A stretch of DNA of 64,000 nt, taken from assembly GCA_029948255.1 (NCBI GenBank), contig JALIZF010001414.1, positions 1-64,000 of the forward strand. The letters run 5' to 3'. The notes below the pieces were generated by a model. The model was given only the letters and a program-made list of their open reading frames with translations. It did no database searches and was not told the origin of the DNA. Of the stretch, positions 50,201 through 62,140 are shown one piece after another (positions within the stretch are counted from its first letter, which is position 1; each line of letters starts with the position of its first letter). The stretch is from Telmatactis stephensoni. Its lineage: Eukaryota > Cnidaria > Anthozoa > Actiniaria > Isophelliidae. The position numbers and the translations under genes are program-made.

Positions 50201-53090
50201 GAAATTTTTGGAACAAAAGTTACTATTCCCAGAGATTTTGAATTTGGTGGAAACGTACATAGCAACGCGTTAACCGATTTGGTCTATGTTCACACTAGAA
50301 ACTTGTTACATTTAATCACAAAGAAACATATTTTGTAAGTTGGTCGCATCTCGATCATTCAAATTCAAAGACACCGCCAGTCTTTTTGAGATCGGCTATA
50401 TCGACGAAGATCAATTCATGAAAACATCACTAGCGTGTGGAACAGTGTTTAGTCTGCGCGCTTGTTCCTTTGACTTAAATCGCTCAGTAGACTAAGGCGT
50501 ATATTGAATCTCCATCCACTCATGCTTGAAATCTGCCTTGTAACTTTGTTTTAGTTTTGTAACTCTTATTAACTAAAAAGGTGCGTCTTTCAAAAAATAC
50601 GATTATAACCTATCGAGCCCGCATCTTTTTTGTACGTTAAGGCCTACCATCCGCACTAAAACTGCGTTTTTATTTTAAGGCATAAAAACGAAGAAAAAAG
50701 TTGCGTTTTCAAATTCATCCGATTTGTACTGACGTAGTCTAAACTGCTTTAAAACTCACCGTCTTCATCAGTCGTGACGAGCACACAATCACTAGAATTC
50801 CCTTCGCCACTGAGTGTAACGACAGACACTCGAGCACAATAAACAGTAAACTTCTTTAGACCAGGAAACGTCACGCTAAAAGTCGTTGCGTTACACATCA
50901 CGGCGTACATAGTGTTATTCAGAGTTACGTGATAGCTTATTACGTTAGCTGAAGATAACAGCGACCACGTGATTTTGACTGAAGTGGAACTGGTGTTATG
51001 GGCACTGATGTTTTGTGGTGGGTCTGGAAACACTGTTGAAAAATAATAACAGTAACAATAATAGTTGGTTCAGGTACTGCCCTGAATAAAATAATCAACA
51101 AATGAATGAAGTAAATGAAAATTGCTAACTTAACTAACTAACACAAATTCGACTCATTTTCTTTCAATCTCTAGATCACCTAAATTCAGTCAGTGTAGTT
51201 TTTGCTTTTGAGCGGTAACAAAACCAGTGAAATTGTACATTTGAAGAGTAATCAAAAACTGCGCAAAAACCAAATCTGCCGGATTTAGTAGCGAACTAAA
51301 TCATCATGACTTTAATTGCATAAAGTTAAGGGTGAACAGCGGTATATTGTAAACCACTGGAGAAGGATTTATCCGACTGGTAGCACTATCCATTCTTTTT
51401 ACAAAAACTTGTTCAGTTTACTTTTTTTGATATATCACATCTTCCCCTGGCTATACCCATGACTGTCTAGACTAGATAAATAAATAAATATAATAAATAA
51501 ATCAGGGAAGGAAAGAAGGAAGGAAGGAAGGAAGGAATTAGCTTCGAAACAATCATTTACTTGCTAATGGCTTGCAAGGACACAACCGTCTCTCGCCTGG
51601 ATTAGCTACTTGCGAACACGTGATCACATCCGGGATATTCTTGTAACCAATGCATTCTCCAGTCAAAGACCCACTGGAGGGATAAAACGCTGGGTGATCC
51701 GGGTACTTGTATGTTGGTGAGCGACCACTGGCCAGACAAGTGATATTAAGTGCATTATAGACTGGCAACGTACTAGATGATGGGAAATCATGACCGGTTT
51801 TTGCACATGCGTACAAACCCATCGCTTTACATGCTTGATCACATGACTCCCAGGACTGAGTCAACACGTACTTAACACCTTAAAAAAGTCATCAAATCAT
51901 TCTTTTATGTTTCACTCTTGTTGAAAATAATTATCTTTATTGATAAAATTGGATACCAAGAGAGTATCATGAAACTACTCTCCTTTTTCAAAACCTTCAG
52001 CAGATAAATTTGACATGTTTGAGCTAATTTTAAAACTCACTCAATTCTCTTTTTTCCCCTCGATTCAACAATTTACCGATTTCATATCGCGCTTGTAGCG
52101 AATGCATAGTAGTTATACAATGGTTTGGAGTGGCATACCGTGGAATATCCCACGAATCACTTGTATTTTCTAGTATACGCACGAGCCTTGTGGGATATCC
52201 ACAGTATGCCACAAGAAACCATTGTATAACTATTTTATCCCACGTCAGAAAAAATACAGCAAATTGTTCGCAAAATATCATTGGAAGGATCAGTGGAATA
52301 CCGCCGAATATACAACGGCTTTCCCGCTTTCTGATTGGCTGTATTTTTTCTGATGTGGGATAAATGGTAAGCTATTCAAGCCTCAAAGCGGGACAGCACG
52401 TCACATCAACATCACGTGACTGTGCCTCAACTAATTATACCATCTGTGAATGCTCAATGCAAAAATGAACGAAAGGACGATGGTAACATACCAGTGCATG
52501 AAATACTATTCCCACAGACTTTCGACTCATTCCAGGCTCCTATACTGGAGTTTGTGCTAACGTTAGCCAGTAGAGGCCTGGCTGCGCAGGACCTTTGCCG
52601 TGTTACGTGACCCAGTCCACATGATGTGCTACAGGATGACCATGGTGCCCAGTTTCCTGGCAGATAAGAACTAGCGTTCCCAGAAATCCCTGCGGAAGTG
52701 TTCACAAAGTGTTCATAGACGGCTTTCAAAAATGGCGGCTCATTGTTCACGAGAACGAGGCCAGAAAGGCCTCAAAATTATCATGGCATCAAATGACTCT
52801 AAGTATATCCTGTAAAATGCACCGAAAATAGTTATTTCAAAAGGAAGAGGAACACATCATCTTTGATAGAAATAGAAGTTTCGCCACGCTTATTTTCTGT
52901 TAACAAGGCCTTTGTGGCCTCGTTCTCATGTACTAGGCCGCCATTTTTGAAAGTCGTCAATACGCATCATATAAGATTAAATCTCCCTTAGCTTAATTAT
53001 GCATGGGCGTTACCTACATCGAGCTAGCCTCGCCTGTTCTTCCTCGCAGTCCTCGCAGGGAAGAGGTGTGCAATAGTTTTACACAAGCTA

Positions 53091-53140
<50 letters not shown>

Positions 53141-56100
53141 CTGCTCAAGCCAGCTACATATTCGCCATTCAAATGTTAAAGTTCGACTGGAATCATTTAT
53201 AGACGCGCCATTTAAGTTAGCTAGGCTCTGTTCCCCAGCAGTCGTCCTCTAAAAGATCCGGGATTCAACGCGATTTCCATACCTCTCAAATGGTAGATTT
53301 TAATCAATGAGGATATAGCAATATGAGCTCCAATAGCCCATTTTCTTGTGACGTGCCATCATTGTAGGGCCGTTGACGTAACAAGTATTTTTTTTTAAGT
53401 TTGAACAGTTCAATTAGCGATTTTGTCGCTTACTATCAGATAAATGTTGTTTTATTCTGTATTTAATTTATAGCCCATTGATGTTTAAAAATTGGATCCA
53501 AAGCGAGGTTTATAAAGAATTCGTATCAACCTGGGTGCGCAACCTTGAGAAACGGTCTATTTCTTGAACCAGTCACATTCAATTTTAAGTGATTTTTTAG
53601 CTTTTTTAGAATCATAAATGTGGTGAGTGTGGAATCACCTGGCATGTAGACGATAATGTTGTCACGTGATATATGGTGCCAGCTGTTTGAGCCTGGTTTC
53701 TTTACAATTATTTCCATGAAGTCGGTGCCCGACCCGTCAGAATGAAGGACATCCAAAAAGTAAGGCTTATTTTTATCCAAGTAGACTTTGAAGATATCGT
53801 TTTTCCTAGAGTTGATTAAAGAATCAAATCAAGTGATCAAGGGACCACTGAAAATATTACTCATCAAATTATTATTACTATATTAGTAATTGGTTAATAA
53901 AATTTTCATTTACTTTATAGACAGCGGACACTTTGAGACACTCAGTCAATCAGCATTCAAATGTAACCAACCATCCATCCAACAGAATATTTGGAAATCG
54001 GTAGATAGAACTTTATTCATGTGTCAAAATACATTTAGCTGAAGACCGACCGACCATTGTTAATTCGATTCGTCAATCTATCCACGAACTGATTCATCTA
54101 AGCAAGCAAACATGCAACCACCAACCAACCCATATACAACCAACCAGTCCATGCAAACCATCACCGGACAACCAACCAACTAAACCATGCCATCAACGTA
54201 CCAACCAACCAACCGAACCAACCAACCAACCAACCAACCAACCAACCAACCAACCAACCAACCAACCAACCAACCAACCGACCAACCAACCAACCAACCA
54301 ACCAACCGAACCAACCAACCAACCAACCAACCAACCAACCAACCGACCAACCGACCAACCGACCAACCGACCAACCGACCAACCGACCAACCGACCAACC
54401 GACCAACCGACCAACCGACCAACCGACCAACCGACCAACCGACCAACCGACCAACCGACCAACCGACCAACCGAGCCATTTTTTAAGAGGGGGTCAATAT
54501 ATTATATTGTATAGATTTTAGCTTACCACTTGTCTGAGTTAAAACTCATGACTATTTTGGATGAATGGCGTAAAGAAACCTCACACTCCCAGTTACACAA
54601 AGCTCTAAATTCAAATACACCACTTAATGACGTCACGATATACGCTCGTAACCGCTGACCATATCGATTGCCGTAGTTCATCGGTACTTTAAAAGTTGTG
54701 AGGGTTGTGACGTAAGTCGGGTTGTCAGGGAAACGACTGTCTGACTTCAGATCATTTAAAGAACCAGGGGAGCCAATGTTTAGCCAGATTTCGTCATGAA
54801 CACCTTTGATCTCTGCATGGAATAATTAATAAGTACCATTGATTTGGAAAAAACTACACAAAAGTAAGTTTGATATTGCACTGGGGCGAATTGGAAACGC
54901 AAAAGTGTTATCATAATGAAGGTGATTTTCTGGTTTACAGTAAGAATATTTCAAAAGCGCCTTGCATTCTTTAAATGAGAAAAATAGCTAAAAATCATGA
55001 CTGAACAGCCTTAGGCCCAGTTCAGACGTCGAACTTTTGCCGCGTCGAATCTAATAGTTGCATTTTGTAGATTAGAAGTGCGGCTTCTGAACAAAATGAA
55101 TTTGACAAATTTGATTCAAACTGATTTTTTCAATTTAATACTTAATCAAATCTGTCAAATATAATAGGTTCAGACGCCGCACTTCTCATTTACAAAATGC
55201 AACTATTAGATTCGACGCGGCAAAAGTTCGACGTCTGAACTTGGCCTTAGTCCTCCCTTTAATGTGAAAATACTCTGCGATGCAAAGCCACCGCCAATGC
55301 CAACCATCGCTATCAGTTCAAGATGTAATATGTTACGCGCAACGTTTTGTTGCATGCAAAAGTAAAACTCGATTCCATTCTAGGACCCCTATTCACAAAG
55401 CGTTTATAATGACTTAGGAGCATAGAATAGTTTTCGTGTGACTGTGAAAACGGCACAGACACGGCACAGTTACGACAGGAATTTCGAATGTTTTTGTAGA
55501 TGTCACGTCACACGGAACACGGTCACGGTACGGCGTGGTAACGGCATGACACGGTCACGGCACGGCGCAGTCCGTTTCACACTCATACGAAAACTGTTCA
55601 CTATATGAAATCCTAAATGGTGATGGTTTTCCGAGAATTTACAACTAGTCATATCCGAGAGCCAGTCTCTTTTAATATTTAAACTCCTCTTGTTTTTGTT
55701 GATTTTCTTTGTGCAAACTCCCTTTAGTTTATTTTTATTTATTTACAAAACTTCCACCTAAAAATACATAATAATTGAATAAAAGTAATAATAAAAAATG
55801 GAAATATACTACAATGGTGAGGGACACGCAACAGAACTAGGCCTCCAATTAAAGCGTGCCCTATGAATGAAAATAATCTACACTATAATCATTTTACTGC
55901 TAACAAAAGTTCGTCACTCACCATCAGGGATGCAAGACACTATATCGTCTGTCGCTAGGACACTTTGAGGGAAGAGTACAGCAAAGACAACGAATACCTG
56001 CAAGCGGTGAAATCACTCATTAGTGGCGGTTATAGAGAGCTTATAAGCTTCACCTACACGGTAGACGACAAAAAGGATCATCCGACTTCTTTTGCATTTG

Positions 56101-57519
56101 AACGTTGCCATTTCAACGCGAAGGTGGGTCCTTTCCAGTTTGCTGTTAACGCGAAGTCAGGCACATGTTTAAGTGCCAAACGCGCAAATTAACGCCAGCC
56201 GCGAAAAAGGCTGTAGATTCCTCTTTACTTCCGTCTACCGTGACTTCAGAATAAGACACGAACTGATCTGGATAAACGATTCCTTTTTGTTCCAAGCTAG
56301 ACGCGAACTGACAAAATGTAAGAACAGCTCAGGGCTAGTACAGTTCCTCGCTTAGTTGGGTCTTAAGACAAAAAGTGACGCTTGAGAGCTAGGTAATTCG
56401 AGTCTTGCTTAAGTCAGTTTCACTTTTGAGATTAAGATACGTTTTATGTAATCTAGAGAAAATGACCCAGCTTGAGGACCGAATTTATGACTCAGCTTTA
56501 TAGAGGACATGAATTTATACTTTTTATCGACATGGTAAAAAACTTAGTCAAGTATCAATTAAAGGTATATACGTATAATGTAGATCTTGTTTGATGAGTT
56601 AGCGAAAGTATTAAGACCATGTGACCGTATTATTCATTTTATTTTTATTTTTTTCAGAAATGTAGTGATTGTCTTCTGACACAAATAGGATGAGAGACAA
56701 ATTTTGTTAAAAATCATGAAAAGTAAAAATACATCAACATAAACAGAATTAAATGAACGAATCGAAGGAAGGAAGGGAGGAAGGGGGGAGGGAGGAGGAA
56801 GCAAGGAAGGAAGGAAGCAATGAACAAACGAAGGAAGGAAGGAAGAAGGGATGAGAGAAAGGAAGAAATCAATGCAAGAAGGGAGGGTTATTCAGGTAGG
56901 AAGGAACAAAGGAAGGAAGGAAAGGAGGGAGGGAGCCGGGAAGGGGGAAGGAAGGAAGGAAGGAAGGATGGAAAGAAGGAAGGAAGCAAGTAAGCAAGGA
57001 AGGAATGAAGTCAGCAAGCAAGGAAGGAAGGAAGAAATGAACGAAGGATGGAAGGAGCAAACGAACAAAAGAACGAAAGAAACAAAAGGAAAAACAGTGG
57101 ATTAAGCGGGACAAAACAAGCTAAGATTACTTGCTAAATGGAATTCCTGTGGCACCAGTTTGAAAATACCGGCCTACTGCACTATACTGCAGAGAGCGGA
57201 CAGTTAAGGGTATAAGCCCATGCCAAATTATACCTTGCGGAATTGATATTCCATCCGAGAAGATCAGCATAGAAAACAGTTTAGTTACTCTACGATTTCA
57301 TGGGGCAAACCTTGTACAAACTGTTATCTTCTTGTTATGCATCACCTCATATAGTATTAGAGCAATTTTCCTTCTACTTAAGGACATTTAAAGAATATAG
57401 GGTTTTAGGAGAACTAATTTTATTAGCTCGTAACACCCCTGCAGCTGATTAAAACTATAAATAATTAAAAGTACTTTGATTCTTACCTTGTAAAAGCAAA
57501 GAAATGAGTTGATCGACAT
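44292..57519 (-). CDS. chimeric adhesion receptor-channel: PA14-TSP1-FN3x3 fused to an iGluR-like core with a TTIGYGD potassium filter, 1123 aa
   Basis: Fifteen coding exons in order: 57519-57487, 55997-55922, 54812-54527, 53805-53531, 52656-52492, 51878-51561, 51032-50760, 49958-49653, 48884-48585, 48246-47717, 47101-47007, 46626-46467, 46200-46134, 45504-45206, 44480-44292. All are GT-AG with agreeing phases and total 3372 nt. A signal peptide spans exons 1-2. A PA14-like domain (about 37-220; [15 protein letters not shown]) precedes one TSP1 repeat (224-278; [12 protein letters not shown]), a Cys-rich module (279-384) and three FN3 domains (385-677). Then come an S1-like lobe, M1 (about 833-854), a pore loop [15 protein letters not shown] (to 889), M3, an S2-like lobe (about 940-1075) and M4 (about 1082-1105). 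The helix order is that of ionotropic glutamate receptors, while the filter is that of potassium channels, as in bacterial GluR0 and rotifer AvGluR1. M3 has [10 protein letters not shown] where animal iGluRs have SYTANLAAF. I could not place the ligand-binding Arg. The weakest junction is the exon 4 donor (GTTGAT). The ligand is unknown. Confidence 0.88.
44675..44762. mobile_element. small MITE, GGGCCCAGTTGTTCGAAAGC end
   Basis: The left end GGGCCCAGTTGTTCGAAAGC is matched imperfectly by GCTTTCGATCAACTTG at the right, with GCCAACTC/TTGGCGTTAG words inside. It lies in the last intron of the receptor-channel gene. Confidence 0.7.
45830..46010 (-). mobile_element. tRNA-derived SINE candidate
   Basis: On the minus strand the 73-base head (46007-45935) has a pol III A box (TAGCTCAGTTGGTAGAGC) and B box (GGTTCGAATCA). 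Its acceptor and T-stem pairing is damaged, and an unrelated tail follows. A functional tRNA is therefore unlikely; a SINE head fits better. It lies in the intron between exons 13 and 14 of the receptor-channel gene. Confidence 0.6.
46845..46906. repeat. (CAA)n/(CGA)n trinucleotide repeat
   Basis: AACAACAATGACAACAACGA-type triplets in the intron between exons 11 and 12 of the receptor-channel gene. Confidence 0.9.
50108..50292. mobile_element. foldback element, about 185 bp
   Basis: AAGCCATAGACCAAATC at the left pairs with GATTTGGTCTATGTTC at the right. The arms share GCTATGTATGTTCCCACCAAA/TTTGGTGGAAACGTACATAGC. It lies in the intron between exons 7 and 8. Confidence 0.85.
52104..52355. mobile_element. 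two overlapping inverted repeats (compound foldback)
   Basis: The first pairs AGTAGTTATACAATGGTTT with AAACCATTGTATAACTATT (52104-52240). The second pairs TATCCCACGTCAGAAAAAAT with ATTTTTTCTGATGTGGGATA (52236-52355). They meet at about 52236, suggesting one inserted at or in the end of the other. It lies in the intron before the TSP1-to-Cys-rich junction. Confidence 0.85.
53096..53138. repeat. (CT)n dinucleotide repeat
   Basis: An uninterrupted CT run in intron 4 of the receptor-channel gene. Confidence 0.97.
54200..54474. repeat. (CCAA)n / (GACCAACC)n repeat
   Basis: A CCAA tetranucleotide array changes at about 54350 into a regular 8-bp higher-order unit, ACCAACCG. It lies in intron 3 of the receptor-channel gene. 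It is open in several frames because the repeat has no stop codon, so those frames are not genes. Confidence 0.97.
55011..55249. mobile_element. Harbinger-like MITE with TTA target duplication
   Basis: TTA at 55011-55013 and 55247-55249 flank an element starting GGCCCAGTTCAGACGTCGAA and ending with its near-exact reverse complement. Longer internal arms contain GCCGCGTCGAATCTAATAGT. TTA with GGCC ends is typical of PIF/Harbinger. It lies in intron 2 of the receptor-channel gene. Confidence 0.9.
56764..57090. repeat. (GGAA)n-rich purine tract
   Basis: GGAAGGAA/GAAGGAAC-type sequence, nearly all purine on the plus strand. It lies in intron 1 of the receptor-channel gene. Confidence 0.93.
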
Positions 57520-58246
57520 GTCTGCAAAGGACCAATTAATGAGACTCTTTCATGTCTCTATGCCAAACTATGTATTTCAGTAACGACTCTGTTTCATTAT
57601 GACGAATAAGTTTTTCATTTCAATAAGCAAATTGATAATTTTATCAGTTTTGCTAAGTAAACATTTAAACAACTGATATCTAATAACTGTTTATTTACCT
57701 GACAGAAAAAAAACTGTTATTAATATGTCTTAAAACAGTCCCTAATGAAATTTTGTTGCCGTGGCAACCATGATGATACGCAAGTTGCCAGTTATCTAAA
57801 TTCTTATTCATTTTTCCGTGACCGGTCTGTTCTTTTACAGATGCACAAATGATGTCAAATGTGGCGAGAACAAAATAGCACGCTAAGAAACGTAGTCAAG
57901 GGGAATCTATTTGTTTTATATAATATTCAGTGAAATATTTCATCCAATAAGAGCGCGCAAAAGATTTGGTGACGTCATCTATAGGGTGTTTATGGTAATC
58001 GGTACTCGACCAATAAGAGCGCGCGTAATATATATATCAATTATATATTATATAAATTGTATCACAAACGGTTCGCGACCAATCCGAACGCACGTATTAT
58101 ACCAATTATTAAATAAAAGAGTTTCCCGTAGTGACAGCGTATGAGAATAGGCTTTGATCCAACAATTTCAAAAAGAAACATTGCACCAAAGCCTACTGCG
58201 GCTCATTCATAAAGTACTGGTAGAATTTATCAAATCAATAAAACCA

Positions 58247-58345
58247 CATGCAATAGACATTTCCTGAATTCGTATGACTGTCCATGTAACAGTATATTCA
58301 AGTCGAGACTTGGGTTTTCAAATCCATACATTTAATGTATTTATC
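58247..58345. repeat. dispersed repeat, copy 3 of 3
   Basis: It starts ACATGCAATAGACATTTCC and runs in the same order as 9668-9765 with about 80% identity by eye. Confidence 0.7.
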
Positions 58346-58867
58346 ACCTTCAGCCTCTACTGTTCCGTGGATATTAATTTAAGCAAATTCGGGTACTTCG
58401 AATTCATACCCTAACTCGGCTGTCGATACGTTGTGTTATTTAATTCATCTTGAACAAGCAATCCCTTCTTTCTCATTTACAGTGTTAACTCATGTTCAAA
58501 TAACAACTCGAAATATCTCTTAGTTATCGTGGGGATGCACAATACTAGCGTTTTTCAAGCACGTGTTGAGTAATGTTATGCGCCACGCCCATGTCCGTTA
58601 GTTTCATATATAGATAGTTTTATAGATTTAAGACTCTTAGAGCCTCTTAGTGAATGTTACTAGTTTCAAAAGTTGTATATCTTTAAAATGAACGTTTTAT
58701 TAATTAGCTAAGCTTCAGCTAGTAGCTTTTAGGATGCTTTGACAAAGATGTCATAGTTGACACACGCCGGGTCAACTGGCTTAAATTTTGCGACATCCGG
58801 TTGAAGCCAAATTCTTTTGTCTAGACCGAGAATATTTTAGAAGGGACTGGGAACTATTTCCAAAGGG

Positions 58868-58875
58868 TATATAAA
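58868..58875 (+). promoter_or_regulatory. TATA box candidate
   Basis: TATATAAA followed by AGAGCTCGC, 379 bp upstream of the ATG at 59254. It is well placed to drive the transposase-like gene, with transcription starting near 58900. Confidence 0.5.
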
Positions 58876-59253
58876 GAGCTCGCTACGGCGTTTGGGATAG
58901 GTTAGTTTGTATTTTAGCGGGAAGATCGAAGCAGTGGAAGAAATAAACTTTAATTTGATACCAAATATCACTATATTCTTTTAATTTACAATGCCCTGGA
59001 TGGCATATAACTAGATGAATGATCGCGCGTATATGATGTAGCCGACAATTATTCATTTTTGGCTTGTATAAACTTTTTTATTATAATGAATATTTGTTCG
59101 AAATGTGTTGATTCCAGTTCTTCAATGTTAAGGTAAGAATCGTATGTTTTTCATTTTTCGTGATATTGTGGGTACATCGAGTTATTGTGCTCAATTGAAC
59201 ATGCTCTCGTCAAGCTGACGGCTTAATGTTTGACACTGTAGTGAGTAGGGATC

Positions 59254-62140
59254 ATGCCAAAACAGACGCATCGACGATTTAATGTTGGATCTTATATGAA
59301 AGCAAAGAGGGGTATTTTGAAAGAAATAGCCGAACAGAAAGCCAAGATATCAAAAGAAGTCAAGTGTGAACAACAAAAGCTAAAGCGATTGAACGACAAG
59401 GTAAAAATATGTGTTCAAACAATATTGATTCGAAGCTCACGTGTGCCAATATTCCATTACTATAAAGCACGCTTTGTCTACGAATTTATCTTTCTATTTG
59501 CGAGATATTTTTGGTGGTTTTACCCCTTCATTTAGAGTACGTAATTGTTAGTTTCCTTTCTGATCATAAAATGCCCCAGTGTTGTTGTATTTTACGAACA
59601 AATAGTAATCTTTGATAACGCAATCGTTGTTGATTGATTGTAAAATTCTCCTTACTATGACCCCACATGTTATTGATATTTCTTAGGAGATACTTAGAAA
59701 CGATCAGTCGGAATAATACAGCTTTTTATTTCCTTCACAGGAAAATGCAATTCGCGAGCAAACTGTTGTGGATAAATCTTTCCAAACACCACAAAGACAG
59801 CAGGTACTACGTAGGAAGTTAGAAATAGTGTAGTTGTGAGCTTTACAGCACAGAATTTGCTATATAAATTTGGCCTAGTTAGCTGTTGTTGTTGTTGTTT
59901 GTGAATGTCTGTTTCCAGCTAGAAAATAATAAAGAATTCAAACAGCTTGTTTTATTTTTTTTATAAATATATAATTTAAATTATTATTGATTTTATATAT
60001 CTTTTTCTTTCCTTTTCAGGAGCTAACAAGAGTACGTGTGTCACCAACTTCACTGTCAAACAATGCTGTATCATCTAAGACAGCTGAGCGTCGAAGGAAT
60101 GAAACACTTTCATTTGCTGAAAAAATACATGGTGCAACAAAAAGCAATAAACGCCCAGCAGTTGAAGGTTTATTTGATACTCTCCAAAAAAAATGCAAGA
60201 CTAGTGAGTTGGGGGAGCTGGTGCTTCAAAATAGTAAGGTTACAAGCTATGTAGTTAGTAACATCCAAAAAAAAGAAATTAGTGAATTTGAATCTTCTAG
60301 CTTAAACAAAATTAGAAGCATAGCAGTCTATTATAATTCTGGAGTGATGGGAAAGAGAAAATATCAAGCAGTGAGACTTGCCTCATCAATGATGCCAAGC
60401 AAGAGAAAGAGGGGAGGGAAGACTGCTATAAAGTATTTATCAAGTTGTACTATACCAAAACTTTTTACTTATAATAACCTCATGAAAGAGATAAATGATA
60501 TTAATATTGGTAATATTTATTCAGTAACTGATAGATTCTCATCAAGCATTGAAGACGAAAGTATATGTGGTTGTTTTAGAGATTTACGTGAATATTTACC
60601 AAGGCTTGCTAGTTTCTATTTACAAACAAGAAATGATTCACTTAAGTGGTTTGGGCAGACTGAAGGAACGTTTATGGTTGCATTTGGGGGGGATGGCTGT
60701 CCCTTTGGCAAAAATGAAACAGCTTGTTCCTTTCTTGTTAGTTTTCTGAACACAGGTAAGAGAGTAGCTTCAAGTAGTGACAATTTTTTAATCTTTGGAG
60801 CAAACTGTGAGGAGAACTCTTTGCTGGTAAAACAATACATACAAGATTTTTGTAAACAGGTTGCTGACATAGAAGGTAAAGTATGGGAAATAAATGGTCT
60901 CCATGTTACTTTTCATTTTCAAGAGCTTCCTAATGACATGAAAATGTTGGCTATGTTGGGTGGGGAGCTTCCCAATTCTGCAACTTATTTTTCAACTTTT
61001 GCTGATGTTAACTACAATGACTGTGGTGACATAGGAGGTAAGTTTGGCTATGATGATAAATGCAAATGGAAACCATGGAATTATGAAGAAAGGCTTTCTG
61101 TCTCCAAAAAAGTAATATCTTTCAAAGATTCCCTTAAATTGAGTTTAACAGACAAAGTAAAAAGATCTAAGGTGACAGAGTTTATAGCAAAACAAAGGAG
61201 CCGTCAAGAGTTTGAACCACTTGTGGGGAATTTAATTGACAAAGCTCATGTTGAGCCTCTTCATCTCAAAAATAATGCTTGGCAGTACTTCTTTAAAGCA
61301 CTACTCAAGGAATGTATGGCAAAGACAAGACTCTTACCATCAATGAAAACCTTTGCTGATATTCCAAGTGACACATGCTTTGCACGTGTAATAAATGCAC
61401 TGCAGTACGAGGTCAAGGCCAAACGTGTAGCAAAAAGAGTGCGAAAGTGGTATGACGAGACGCAGGGGAGCAAAGGTGATCTTCAGTATAGGTTTACTGG
61501 AAAAGAATCCCGCCTATTTTGCCACAGCTTCATGGTACTCATCAAGTACTTGAGTAGAGATGAAGACAGCTTAAAGCAGAAGCAGACAGTTTACATTGGT
61601 ATCAGGCTGAGAGACTGCTGTTCTATTTTTAACCGACTAGAAACAAAACCAGAAGAGCTAGACAAACTACAGAGGTGTGCCATGGAATACTTTTATGCAA
61701 ACAAATTATTCCTCCCCTACACAATAAACCCAACCATCTGGACCTTAGGACATGTCCTCCCTGTTCATGCTAAGCATGTGTACAGTATGTACAATCAAGG
61801 CCTCTTAACAGTAACAATGGAGGGAAGGGAAGCAAAACACATAGCCTTACACAGGTTGAGCTTAAATTCAACAACCAGGACAAGGTGGGAAAATATTTTC
61901 AGGCATGAATTTGTTATGCTTATCTGGCTCCCTGAACAAGGCTATGAGTCCACTCCATACACAGCAAGCAAAGAATTGTATATTCCAGCTGCAATCTTCA
62001 AAGACAACAAATACTGTTATTGTGGTTTAGAAAAAGCAGATCCTGCAGACACCCATTGCTACTTCTGTGGTAACCCAATCATGTCACTCATCCATGAAAG
62101 TGTGGATAACAAATCTTATGCCCCAGGTATTATAGTTTGA
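59254..62140 (+). CDS. transposase-like protein of unknown family, 776 aa, three exons
   Basis: Exons are 59254-59400, 59741-59803 and 60020-62140, all phase 0 with good GT-AG sites (TTCACAG and CCTTTTCAG acceptors). The N-terminus (about 1-70) is basic and partly coiled, with Lys/Glu-rich sequence. A central block (about 300-500) has FGGDGCPFGKNETACSF, NFLIFGANCEEN, ELPNSATYFSTFADVNYNDC and later AHVEPLHLKNNAWQ. These spaced Asp/Glu/His blocks look like a DDE-type nuclease core of transposons, although the family could not be named and the catalytic triad is not proven. The C-terminus ends in a CxC...CxxC zinc-binding-like motif (CYCGLEKADPADTHCYFCG). No terminal inverted repeats were found within the window, and the frame is fully open, so it may be a domesticated host gene or a large intact element. 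Its downstream flank is far more A+T-rich than the rest of the window. Confidence 0.72.

Larger units (their letters stand above)
57520..59253. promoter_or_regulatory. divergent intergenic region between the receptor-channel gene and the transposase-like gene
   Basis: Both neighbouring genes start at its edges and point away from each other. It contains CCAATAAGAGCGCGC twice (about 57945 and 58009) and a third variant, CCAATCCGAACGCAC (about 58079), a TATATAAA at 58868-58875, and a dispersed repeat at 58247-58345. No other gene was seen. Confidence 0.55.

Noticed and set aside
54161..54486. Long open frames of Gly/Trp/Leu/Val or Asn/Gln/Pro/Thr repeats on both strands
   Set aside because: They translate a tetranucleotide repeat and are open in several frames at once.
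59254..62140. A RAG1-like or Transib transposase assignment
   Set aside because: Acidic blocks are present, but I could not match the specific RAG1/Transib signatures with confidence.
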